Source: Asticcacaulis solisilvae
GTDB taxonomy: Bacteria > Pseudomonadota > Alphaproteobacteria > Caulobacterales > Caulobacteraceae
Assembly: GCF_017875235.1 (NCBI RefSeq)
Contig: NZ_JAGGMI010000013.1
Coordinates: 1-64,000 of the forward strand
DNA length: 64,000 nt
Direction: 5' to 3'
This document shows, piece by piece, positions 25,239 to 33,291 of the stretch. Within the stretch, counting starts at the first letter, position 1. The number at the start of each line of letters is the position of its first letter. The translations under genes were made by a program, and so were the position numbers. The notes below the pieces were generated by a model that was not told where the DNA came from, made no database searches, and saw only the letters and a program-made list of their open reading frames with translations.

Positions 25239-28016
25239 TTAGCACGCCAGGCGGGACGGGGAGATATCCTCCTGCGGACGGCCTAGCAGGAAGCCCTGGG
25301 CCTGGTCGCAGCCTTCCTCACGCAGCAGCGCCATCTGGCCTTCGGTTTCGACGCCTTCGGCCAGGACGGGGATGTCCAGCGACCTGCCAAGCGCCAGGAT
25401 GGCGCGGACGATGGCGCGCGCCTGCTGGCTCTTGTCGGCCTCCATGAGGAAGGAGCGGTCGATCTTGATCTTGTCGAACGGGAAGGCGTTCAGCGTGTCG
25501 AGCGAGGCGTAACCGGTGCCGAAATCGTCGATGGCGATGGTCACGCCCAGCGCTTTGATCTGACGCAGGATGTGCAGGGCGCGGATCTTGTCCTCGATGA
25601 TAGTCGATTCGGTGATTTCCAGCTCCAGCCGGTGCGGGGACAGGCCGCTGTCCGCCAGGGCCGAATGCACGACCTCGATCAGGTTGACGTCGTTCAGCTG
25701 CACGGGCGACAGGTTGACCGCGATCTTCAGCCGGTCGTTCCACGACGCGGCCTCGTGACAGGCGGCGCGTAAGACCCAAGCCCCCATTTCGACGATTGCG
25801 CCGCTTTCTTCGGCCACCGAGATGAAATCGGCCGGCGAGACATAGCCGCGCACCGGATGCTTCCAGCGGACGAGCGCTTCATAGCCGGTGATTTCGCGTG
25901 TCCGGACGTCCTGCTGGACCTGGTAGAAGACGCGGAACTCCTTGTTCGCCAGGGCGCGTTGCAGGTCCTTGGCCAGGGCACGGCGGTCGCGCGCGGCTTC
26001 GTCCATGCCGGGCTCGTAGAAACAGATCTTGTCGCCGCCGGGTGTCTTGGCGCGATACAGTGCAAGGTCGGCATTATTGAGCAGGGTTTCGCGTAGACTT
26101 CCGTCCTGCGGATAGACGGCGACGCCGAGCGAGGCCTGCAGCGTGACTTCGATGCCGTCGACGAGGATCGGCTCGCAGATGCAGTTGTAGAGCACGGCGA
26201 CGCAGGCGGCGATATCGGTATCCTGGTCGAAGCGTTTGACCGCCGCGAATTCGTCGCCGCCCAACCGGGCCACGAAGCGGCCGTCGCCGCCGGTCAGCGC
26301 CGCCAGGCGCTCAGCCAGGATTTTCAAGGCTTCGTCGCCGATTTCGTGGCCGCGTTGGTCATTGATATCCTTGAACCGGTCGAGGTCGATGGTGACGACG
26401 GCGACCTGTTCGCCGTGACGGGCGGCCCAGCCGAGTTCGGTGTCGAGATGTTCATTGAAATGGACGCGGTTGGGCAGTCCGGTCAGGCCGTCGTGGCGCG
26501 CCATGTGGGCGATGCGCTGTTCCGAGGCGCGGCGTTCGGTGATGTCATCGAAGGTTGTCACCCAGCCGCCGGACGGCATGGGGCGGTGCGCGATCGACAG
26601 GGTGCGGTTGGCCAGCAGCTCCGATACGATAATGCCGCCACCCGGTTGGAAAATGACGGCGCGGTGCTTGGCGTGGAAGGCTTCCAGCTTGGCTTCGTCG
26701 GGCGCATGGCCTTCGCGTAAGGTTATGATGCCGGCCAGAAGGTCGCGCAACGACAAGCCCGGCTTCACGAAATCGCTGTCGAGGCCGTAGATGCTGTTGA
26801 AACGCGAATTGCTGAGAACCAGTTTTTCATTGGCGTCGAACAGGCAAAGGCCGTGCGACATATGGCTCAGCGCGGCGTCGAGGTTGCGCGATACCTCCAG
26901 GATCTGGTCCTGAGCCGCCTTCTGGGCGGTGATGTCGCGGGTGACATTGGCGAAGCCCAGCAGCTTCTGCTGGTCGTCATACAGCGGGGTGATGACGGTA
27001 TGGGCCCAGAAGGTCGACTCGTCCTTGCGCCGGTGCAAACCCTCGGCCTCATAGCGGCCGGTTTCCAGGGCGGTCTTCAGGCCCGCTGCGGCGGTGACCC
27101 GGGCGGCGGCGTCGATCGCCGACACTTCGGCGAAATGCCGGCCGATGACCTCATCGCCGGTGTAGCCCTTGATGCGTTGCGCGCCCTTGTTCCAGTTGGC
27201 GATGCGTCCATCGGGATCGAGCATGAAGATGGCGTAGTCCCGCACACCTTCCAGTAGGGTCGAGAAGCGGCGATCATTTGCTGCCTGCATGTCGTCCATT
27301 TGCCGTCCCCAGCGCACGGCGGCGGCGCACAGGCCCATTACGCCGGCTGCCATGATGGCCAGGATCAGCGACATGGTGTCGGGGGAAAGGGCAAGGCCGG
27401 TGGGCAGGTGGCGCGGATCGGGCACGACCGTGACGGCGCCCATGGCCGTGAAGTGGTGGGCGACGATGCCGAGGACCAGCAGGCCCGCCGCGCCGGTGCG
27501 CGTCCAGGCCGTCTTTTTTTCGAAAACCCACATGGCGACGGCGCCGACGGCAAGACCCGCGACGATCGAGGCGATGACCAGGTCCGGGGCCCAGCGCAGG
27601 TAGCCGTGGGTGCTGACGGCCATCATGCCCAGATAATGCATGGTGCATACGCCGGAACCCATGACGGCGCCGCCGGCCAGCGCCGAGCCTTTGAAACCGC
27701 GCGAAATAGCGACTTCCGCGCCGCCGGCGGTAATGGCCATGGCAGCCAGCAGCGAGATCAGGGTGAGCGGAAGATCGAAGGCCAGGGGCAGGCCCGGATC
27801 AAACGCCAGCATGGCGATGAAGTGGGTCGCCCAGATACCGAAACCGCCGGCCGCGCCGGCCGTCAGTATCCAGCGCAGGCGCCCGCGGCCCCGTATGGTG
27901 CGCGCGCGGCCGAGGACAAGGATGGTGACGGCGCACGAAACGATGCAAACCAGAGCGGCCAGGAGGACCAGCTTCCAGTCATGGGCGGTTTCGAGACAGG
28001 AGAGAATGCGATACAT
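25239..28016 (-). CDS. MHYT-PAS-PAS-GGDEF-EAL c-di-GMP protein
   Basis: About 925 residues starting at M-Y-R-I-L-S. Seven membrane helices form an MHYT sensor, with the repeated motif visible three times (T-H-F-I-A-M-L-A-F, M-H-Y-L-G-M-M-A-V, H-H-F-T-A-M-G-A-V); this domain is proposed to sense O2, CO or NO through copper. Two PAS regions follow (about 245-370 and 375-500). The cyclase domain has an intact G-G-D-E-F near residue 590 with the Arg inhibitory site not obvious. The phosphodiesterase domain has E-A-L-V-R-W, T-E-S-T-I-I and D-D-F-G-T-G-Y-A-S-L and looks complete. Both activities may therefore work. It is a single gene flanked by a repeat and a toxin-antitoxin pair. Confidence 0.93.
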   Translation of the reverse strand: MYRILSCLETAHDWKLVLLAALVCIVSCAVTILVLGRARTIRGRGRLRWILTAGAAGGFGIWATHFIAMLAFDPGLPLAFDLPLTLISLLAAMAITAGGAEVAISRGFKGSALAGGAVMGSGVCTMHYLGMMAVSTHGYLRWAPDLVIASIVAGLAVGAVAMWVFEKKTAWTRTGAAGLLVLGIVAHHFTAMGAVTVVPDPRHLPTGLALSPDTMSLILAIMAAGVMGLCAAAVRWGRQMDDMQAANDRRFSTLLEGVRDYAIFMLDPDGRIANWNKGAQRIKGYTGDEVIGRHFAEVSAIDAAARVTAAAGLKTALETGRYEAEGLHRRKDESTFWAHTVITPLYDDQQKLLGFANVTRDITAQKAAQDQILEVSRNLDAALSHMSHGLCLFDANEKLVLSNSRFNSIYGLDSDFVKPGLSLRDLLAGIITLREGHAPDEAKLEAFHAKHRAVIFQPGGGIIVSELLANRTLSIAHRPMPSGGWVTTFDDITERRASEQRIAHMARHDGLTGLPNRVHFNEHLDTELGWAARHGEQVAVVTIDLDRFKDINDQRGHEIGDEALKILAERLAALTGGDGRFVARLGGDEFAAVKRFDQDTDIAACVAVLYNCICEPILVDGIEVTLQASLGVAVYPQDGSLRETLLNNADLALYRAKTPGGDKICFYEPGMDEAARDRRALAKDLQRALANKEFRVFYQVQQDVRTREITGYEALVRWKHPVRGYVSPADFISVAEESGAIVEMGAWVLRAACHEAASWNDRLKIAVNLSPVQLNDVNLIEVVHSALADSGLSPHRLELEITESTIIEDKIRALHILRQIKALGVTIAIDDFGTGYASLDTLNAFPFDKIKIDRSFLMEADKSQQARAIVRAILALGRSLDIPVLAEGVETEGQMALLREEGCDQAQGFLLGRPQEDISPSRLAC

Positions 28017-28142
28017 AAACTTGGGCCAGGCCTTTTGCACAAAGGACCACGCCTTCTGGCGCGGCTATTCAGGTGCTCACCTTAGGCTGACGACGTTTTT
28101 TTCCCGTTAATTCCAGTATTTTGCGTAAGGCGGTGCCTTATT

Positions 28143-28553
28143 TTAAACGCTTGCGGTAACGTTTGCACTGTCGACCGGAACGATGTGGCCGCGTATCCAG
28201 CTGGCAAAGGCTTCGGCGCTCAGTTCCCCGTTGGCGACGACGCCGAAGCCCAGATAGCAGGTCGTGTCGTCGGCGACGAGGCGGTAGCCGTTCTGCGATA
28301 GGAAGACTTCAATCGTAAGCAGGGCGGTCGTCAGGTTGTGGCTCATGAAGAGCTCGTCATGGGCCAGGCCAAAGCCGTAGCAGGCGGCCAGGCTGGCCAG
28401 GTCGGCGGTCCGGCTTTCGCTCAAGGCCTCGGTGCGCGCCATGAGCATCTTAAGCATGCTGAGTTCGCGCAGGCCCGCAGGCCCGCCATATTCGGCGGCC
28501 AGTTCGGCCTGAATGGCCGCGATGATGCCGTCTTTCAAAAGTACGAACGCCAC
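28143..28553 (-). CDS. Doc-like (Fic-fold) toxin with degenerate active site
   Basis: The 136-residue product matches the death-on-curing toxin plan: I-A-A-I-Q-A-E-L-A-A-E-Y-G-G near the start, then a helix L-A-S-L-A-A-C-Y-G-F-G-L-A, and A-L-L-T-I-E-V-F-L-S-Q-N-G-Y-R-L. The catalytic Fic loop, normally H-x-F-x-D-x-N-K-R, reads E-L-F-M-S-H-N-L-T here (residues 67-75). The His, Asp, Lys and Arg positions are all changed. It begins with GTG four bases after the antitoxin stop. A weakened or repurposed toxin is possible. No frameshift is seen. Confidence 0.75.
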   Translation of the reverse strand: MAFVLLKDGIIAAIQAELAAEYGGPAGLRELSMLKMLMARTEALSESRTADLASLAACYGFGLAHDELFMSHNLTTALLTIEVFLSQNGYRLVADDTTCYLGFGVVANGELSAEAFASWIRGHIVPVDSANVTASV

Positions 28554-28556
28554 GGC

Positions 28557-28778
28557 CTATTTGCTCAGTTCGTTGAGGACGTTGCGGCGTTTGCGCATCA
28601 GGGCCCGCGCCGTCTGCATCTGCTCGGCAAACTGGGGATCCAGCGCCGACATGCGGAATCCCTCGGGCGTCTCGGTGATGAAAATGCTGTCGCCCTTGTC
28701 CAGCTTCAGCCGGATTAGCAGTTCGCGCGGCAGGATGACGCCCAGTGAATTCCCGATCTTCGTGACCTTGAGTTCCAT
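28557..28778 (-). CDS. AbrB/MazE-type antitoxin
   Basis: The 73-residue protein has a swapped-hairpin DNA-binding domain, V-T-K-I-G-N-S-L-G-V-I-L-P-R-E-L-L-I-R-L, nearly textbook for the AbrB/SpoVT superfamily. A C-terminal basic helix (R-A-L-M-R-K-R-R-N-V-L-N-E-L) probably wraps the toxin. It is first in the two-gene unit and should autoregulate it. The AbrB plus Doc pairing is a known combination. Confidence 0.85.
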   Translation of the reverse strand: MELKVTKIGNSLGVILPRELLIRLKLDKGDSIFITETPEGFRMSALDPQFAEQMQTARALMRKRRNVLNELSK

Positions 28779-28949
28779 GAAAAATAACGCCTTCGTGTCG
28801 ATTATACTAATGTATTAACATCAATTTGCGCAAGTGCCGAGGCATGCGTTCCAACGCGTGTGGGACGCAAAATCGACGCACGGCCATGATGGCGTCCGAA
28901 AGGTACCAAATCATGGCTTAACACTTGGTTGAGCATATCAAAGGAAGGC

Positions 28950-30551
28950 TTACGCCCGCTTGGACAGGGCGACGTAATTTTCTTTCGGCTTTTCGATGAA
29001 GCCGCTGGCATAGACCTGTTCGATGAGGGCGCGGTGGGTCGGCAGCTCCTGGGTCGCCTGTTCGCCGAAGCGGATGATGCGCGCAAAAGTGGCGTCGGCC
29101 GCCGCCTGACGCGGGGTGAAACCGCCGGCCTTGGCCGAAATATCCGTGCGGAAATTCATGCCGTACAGGATGTACTGGTAGTTGAAGTAGGCAAAGGTAT
29201 CGACGTCCTCCAGGAAGTCGAAGCGCGATGGCGGCCGGTACTTCCACATGGCCAGCAGTTCGTTCAGTTCGTCCGGAATGGTGCGGCTATCGGCATTGTC
29301 GCGCCAGAAGGGCTCATGCCGTTTGGTCACGCAGTAATGCAGTTTGAGGAAGTTGACGGTCTTCTCGTTGCGCAGCGTCATCAGTGTGTTGAAGCGCTTC
29401 GCCTGGGCATCAATCGGGCCGTCGTGCGGGAAGAACTCGGTCAGCATGCCGATGGCGACTTCGATCATCATGATGCCGGTCGCTTCCAGCGGTTCGAAGA
29501 AGCCGCCCGACAGACCGATAGCGACGCAGTTTTTGACCCACTGGGCTTCGCGATAGCCGGTATCGAACTTGATCACCCGCGTCGAATAGTCGGTGCCCTT
29601 GGGGCCTACGTAGCCGCGCAGGACCTCTTCGGCGCGGGCGTCGCTGGTATGGGCGGACGAATAGACATAGCCGACGCCGCGCCGGCTGTTGAGTCCAATA
29701 TCCCAGGTCCAGCCCGCCTCGTGGCCGGTGGAAACCGTATAACTTTCAATGGGGGCATCCGGTGCATCATAGGGCACCTGGCAGGCGATGGCGCTGTCGG
29801 TCAGCAACTGGTGCTTGACGGATTTATATGGCGACTTCAGCGCCTTGCCGATCAGTACCGCCGCGAAGCCGGTGCAGTCGATATAGAGGTCGGCGTCCAG
29901 CTCACCCTGGCTGTCGGTCATGAGCGAGGCAATGGCCCCGTCGTCGCCCAGCCTTACATCAGTGATCCGGCCCTGGAGGTGGGTAACCCCCAATGAGACG
30001 GCGTGCTTCGACAGGAGCCTGGCCAGCTTGGTGGCGTCGAAATGGTAGGCGTAGTTGAGCGGGCCGGCGTAGCCGCCCTGGTGCAGGCGCTTGGGGGCTT
30101 TCTGCGCCTCGGCAACGCGTTTCTGGAAGGTAACGGCCTGGGCGAACGGCACACGCGTCGCTTCGTCCTCAAGCAGCCAGTAGGGCAGGAGGCCGGCGCC
30201 GTCGACGAAGTAGGGCGGGTCGAACGGGTGGAAATAGTGGGCGTGCCGGCCGTTTTCCGGCGTGAGCTCCCAGTCGGCGAAGCGGATGCCTTGTTTGAAC
30301 GTCGCCGTCGCTTCGCGCAGGAAGGTCGCTTCGTCGATGCCGAGCGTCTGGAGCGTCGTGCGGATAGTGGCGAAACTGCCTTCGCCGACGCCGATAATGC
30401 CGATGTCCGGACTTTCGATCAGGGTGATGCGGGGGCAGGTCGCGGGGTTCTGGCCCAGGACCTTGGCCAGATAACAGGCTGTCAGCCAGCCGGCGGTGCC
30501 ACCGCCCGCGATCAGGACGCGGCGAGGCTGTAAAGAATGATGCTGTTCCAC
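28950..30551 (-). CDS. Flavin-dependent tryptophan-halogenase-like protein 1
   Basis: The 533-residue FAD-binding protein belongs to the tryptophan halogenase family. The N-terminal Rossmann motif is G-G-G-T-A-G-W, then G-V-G-E-G-S-F; F-K-Q-G-I-R-F holds the lysine region expected for halogenation. The halogenase WxWxIP motif is changed to W-T-W-D-I-G (residues near 270). I start it at GTG 30551, because no ATG precedes the nucleotide-binding motif. It is last in the run symporter, GH16, halogenase 2, halogenase 1, and is closely related to halogenase 2 (30624-32201). Real substrate is unknown; relatives are frequent in TonB-receptor sugar loci. Confidence 0.85.
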   Translation of the reverse strand: MEQHHSLQPRRVLIAGGGTAGWLTACYLAKVLGQNPATCPRITLIESPDIGIIGVGEGSFATIRTTLQTLGIDEATFLREATATFKQGIRFADWELTPENGRHAHYFHPFDPPYFVDGAGLLPYWLLEDEATRVPFAQAVTFQKRVAEAQKAPKRLHQGGYAGPLNYAYHFDATKLARLLSKHAVSLGVTHLQGRITDVRLGDDGAIASLMTDSQGELDADLYIDCTGFAAVLIGKALKSPYKSVKHQLLTDSAIACQVPYDAPDAPIESYTVSTGHEAGWTWDIGLNSRRGVGYVYSSAHTSDARAEEVLRGYVGPKGTDYSTRVIKFDTGYREAQWVKNCVAIGLSGGFFEPLEATGIMMIEVAIGMLTEFFPHDGPIDAQAKRFNTLMTLRNEKTVNFLKLHYCVTKRHEPFWRDNADSRTIPDELNELLAMWKYRPPSRFDFLEDVDTFAYFNYQYILYGMNFRTDISAKAGGFTPRQAAADATFARIIRFGEQATQELPTHRALIEQVYASGFIEKPKENYVALSKRA

Positions 30552-30597
30552 GGATTCCCGGCCGCATTGGAGTACAATTCCAGCCAGGTTAGCATGG

Positions 30598-30623
30598 ATT
30601 GGTATTATATCAATAGTACCAAT
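30598..30623 (-). promoter_or_regulatory. Inverted repeat with promoter-like element between halogenases 2 and 1
   Basis: ATTGGTA and TACCAAT are exact reverse complements separated by 12 bases. On the minus strand the spacer contains TTGATATAAT, a good sigma-70-like -10 hexamer (TATAAT). It sits right after the stop of halogenase 2 and 47 bases before halogenase 1, so halogenase 1 may have its own regulated promoter. Confidence 0.5.
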
Positions 30624-32201
30624 TTAAGCTTTCTTGCTACCGATCTTGTCCTTCTGGCGGTCGATAAAGCCGTTGCGATAGACCTGTTCGATCAGTTCAC
30701 GGTGGGTGGGCAGGTCCTTGACGGCGTGCTCGCCAAAGGTGCGGACCTTGTCGAAAATGCGCTGCGCGGCCTCGAGATTGGGATAGGAGCCGCGCGCCGC
30801 CGTCAGGTCGGTATCGAAGTCCATGCCGTAAAGGATATACTGATAGCTGAAATAGGGGAAGGTCTCGACATCGGTGAGGAAGTCGAAGCGCGACGGCGGG
30901 CGATGCTTCCACATCTCGAGCATCTGGCGCAACTCGGAGGGAATGGTCTCGTCCGCCGTGTTGTCGCGCCAGAACGGTTCGTCGCGCCGCGTCAGGCAGT
31001 AGTGCAGTTTCAGGAAGTTGACGATCTTCTCGCAGCGCTGGCGCATCAGCCGGTTGAACAGGTCGGCCGGGGCGTCGACGCGTCCCGCATGCGGGAAGAA
31101 TTCCGCGATCATGCCGGCGGCGACTTCGATCATGATGATGCCGGTGGCCTCGAGCGGTTCGAAGAAGCCCGCCGACAGGCCGACGGCGACGCAGTTCTTT
31201 ACCCACTGGGTTTCGCGATAGCCGGGATCGAACCTGATGATGCGCGTGGCGACGTCCTTCGCCATCGGGCCGGCATAGGCGCGGACGACCTCTTCGGCGC
31301 GCGTGTCGCTGGTATGATCGGAACTGTAGACATAGCCGACGCCGCGCCGTTCGCTCAGGCCGATGTCCCAGGTCCAGCCGGCCTCATGGGCGGTTGCGAC
31401 GGTATAGGAATGGATCGGGCTTTGCGGCGCTTCGTAAGGCACCTGGCAGGTGATGGCGCGGTCGGTGAACAGGTACTTGCGCACCGAGGTCTGGGCGACG
31501 CCCATAGCCTTGCCGATCAGAAGCGCAGAAAAACCGGTGCAGTCGATATAGAGGTCGGCCTCGAGCGCCCCGTGTTCGGGCGAGGTCACCTGGGCGATTG
31601 CGCCATCGTCGTCGAGTGTCACATCGCCGATCGTGCCGCGCAGGTGACGCACGCCGAGCGTAACGCCGCGCTGCTCCAGCAGCCGGGCGAACTTCACTGC
31701 ATCGAAGTGATAGGCGAAATTCAGAGGGCCCGAGAAGTTGCCCTCATAGGGACGCTTTGGCGCCTTGTCGGCATCCGCGACCCTGGGCTGAAAGGTGACG
31801 GCCTCGGCGAACGGCGCGCGGGCGGCCTTGTCCTGCAGCAGCCAGTAGGGCAGGAGGCCGGCGCCTTCGACCCAGTAGGGCGCGTCGAAAGGGTGCAGAT
31901 AGTGCGAATGCCCGCCGTCCTTGGGCGTGCGCAGCCAGTCGACGAACTTGATGCCCTGTTTGTAGGTCGCCGTCGTCTCGCGCAGGAAGGTCGCTTCGTC
32001 GATGCCGAGCGTCTGAAGCGTCGTGCGGATGGTCGGGAAGGTGCCCTCGCCGACGCCGATGACGCCGATCTCCGGACTTTCGATCAGGGTGATGGCGGGC
32101 GTGCGGCCAGGATCATTGCCCAGGACCTTTGCCAGGTAGCACGCCGTCAGCCAGCCCGCCGTTCCGCCACCGGCGATCAGGATGCTGCGTGGCGATGTCA
32201 T
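30624..32201 (-). CDS. Flavin-dependent tryptophan-halogenase-like protein 2
   Basis: 525 residues with G-G-G-T-A-G-W-L-T-A at the N terminus, G-V-G-E-G-T-F-P-T-I-R-T, and T-Y-K-Q-G-I-K-F. Like protein 1 it has W-T-W-D-I-G in place of WxWxIP. The C-terminal half shares W-V-K-N-C-V-A-V-G-L-S-A-G-F-F-E-P-L-E-A-T with protein 1, pointing to recent duplication. The start is 98 bases after the GH16 stop, in the same direction. Whether it halogenates anything is uncertain; both copies keep the FAD-binding parts intact. Confidence 0.87.
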   Translation of the reverse strand: MTSPRSILIAGGGTAGWLTACYLAKVLGNDPGRTPAITLIESPEIGVIGVGEGTFPTIRTTLQTLGIDEATFLRETTATYKQGIKFVDWLRTPKDGGHSHYLHPFDAPYWVEGAGLLPYWLLQDKAARAPFAEAVTFQPRVADADKAPKRPYEGNFSGPLNFAYHFDAVKFARLLEQRGVTLGVRHLRGTIGDVTLDDDGAIAQVTSPEHGALEADLYIDCTGFSALLIGKAMGVAQTSVRKYLFTDRAITCQVPYEAPQSPIHSYTVATAHEAGWTWDIGLSERRGVGYVYSSDHTSDTRAEEVVRAYAGPMAKDVATRIIRFDPGYRETQWVKNCVAVGLSAGFFEPLEATGIIMIEVAAGMIAEFFPHAGRVDAPADLFNRLMRQRCEKIVNFLKLHYCLTRRDEPFWRDNTADETIPSELRQMLEMWKHRPPSRFDFLTDVETFPYFSYQYILYGMDFDTDLTAARGSYPNLEAAQRIFDKVRTFGEHAVKDLPTHRELIEQVYRNGFIDRQKDKIGSKKA

Positions 32202-32299
32202 AAGGCACTATCCCCGTTGGCTTTTCGGGAACAGCTAACATGAGCGGACAGGCGGCGACAAGCGCGCCGTGCACCTTATCGTTGGAAAGCGGAGTGTGT

Positions 32300-33217
32300 T
32301 CAGGGCTTGGTGTAGACCCGGACGTAGTCGACCTTGAACTGCCAGGGCAGGGATGCGTCGTCAACGCCGTTGACCCCGCCGAAATCGCCGCCGACCGCCA
32401 GGTTGAGGATCAGGAACTGCGGGTGGGTGAAGGGCCACTTGGTGTAATCGCCCGAGCCGTCATTGCGGAAACTGAAATAGTTACGGCCGTCGATACCCAT
32501 GGTGATGCGGTCGGCGGTCCAGGTCATTTCATAGACGTGCCAGGTATTGCAGACATTGGGTACGTCAGTCAGTACGTTCTTTTGCGTATTGATCGAATGG
32601 TAATAGGCCTTGGTATGGACGCTCTGATAGATCTTGTCGACGTTCCAGCCGACATATTCCATGATGTCAATCTCACCGTCGTCCGGCCATGAATTATAAG
32701 GCGCCGACGGCAACTGCCAGATGGCCGGCCATGAGCCTTTCGGGCAGGTGACAAGTGCGCGGCTTTCGACGTGTCCGTACTGATAGCTCATCTTCGACAG
32801 CAGACGCGCGGAAGTATAGGTCTGTCCGCCCCAATCGGCATTGCCGCTCAAGGATTCCTTACGCGCTTCTATGATCAGGTTGCCGCCTTCGACGCGGGCG
32901 TTCTCCGGGCGGTTGGCCGAATAGTATTGCTTTTCGTTGTTGTACCAACCGTCCTTGTTGCGGACAGTGTCATAGCTCCACTTGGCGGGATCGGGCAGGC
33001 CGTCGATATTGAACTCGTCCGACCAGTGCAGCGAATAGCCGGCGGGTACGCCGCCCGGTTCGTTGATCTGGGTCGGGCCAGGGCCCGTGGCGGAAGAGGA
33101 ACTGCTGCTGGCTGTTCCGCCGCCGGAGGTCTGGGCCGAGCCTCCGCCGCAGGCCGCAAGGGCGGCGAAGCTGAAAACGATGGCGATGGTGGTGCGCAGG
33201 GAATCGGCGGATGTCAT
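32300..33217 (-). CDS. Secreted GH16 beta-glucanase lipoprotein
   Basis: The 305-residue endo-glucanase (laminarinase/lichenase type) cuts beta-1,3 or mixed beta-glucans. A lipobox (L-A-A-C-G-G-G) and a Ser/Gly linker tether it. The GH16 core has W-S-D-E-F-N and the catalytic E-I-D-I-M-E near residue 180, where the extra Met marks the beta-bulge type common to 1,3-glucanases. Also visible are W-P-A-I-W-Q-L-P and H-V-Y-E-M-T-W-T. I chose the ATG at 33217, preceded by GAGG. An operator-like motif lies 21-38 bases upstream. It sits between the symporter gene and the halogenase genes. Confidence 0.93.
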   Translation of the reverse strand: MTSADSLRTTIAIVFSFAALAACGGGSAQTSGGGTASSSSSSATGPGPTQINEPGGVPAGYSLHWSDEFNIDGLPDPAKWSYDTVRNKDGWYNNEKQYYSANRPENARVEGGNLIIEARKESLSGNADWGGQTYTSARLLSKMSYQYGHVESRALVTCPKGSWPAIWQLPSAPYNSWPDDGEIDIMEYVGWNVDKIYQSVHTKAYYHSINTQKNVLTDVPNVCNTWHVYEMTWTADRITMGIDGRNYFSFRNDGSGDYTKWPFTHPQFLILNLAVGGDFGGVNGVDDASLPWQFKVDYVRVYTKP

Positions 33218-33238
33218 GGCGTGTCCTCTTTTCTTAAC

Positions 33239-33256
33239 TAATGACATCGATGACAT
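33239..33256. promoter_or_regulatory. Shared operator-like motif, GH16 copy
   Basis: AATGACATCGATGACATT. On the other strand it reads AATGTCATCGATGTCATT, of which 17 bases recur exactly upstream of the TonB receptor gene (49250-49266). A CG-centred near-palindrome like this is typical of LacI-family operators. It lies between the symporter stop and the GH16 start. Confidence 0.75.
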
Positions 33257-33291
33257 TTTGCCGCAACGTGTTTTTCACATGGTGGGATGGT

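Noticed and set aside
30537-32243. 568-codon plus-strand open frame
   Set aside because: Antisense to halogenase 2, which has FAD motifs. The similar frame at 28929 is antisense to halogenase 1; both reflect the same codon bias.
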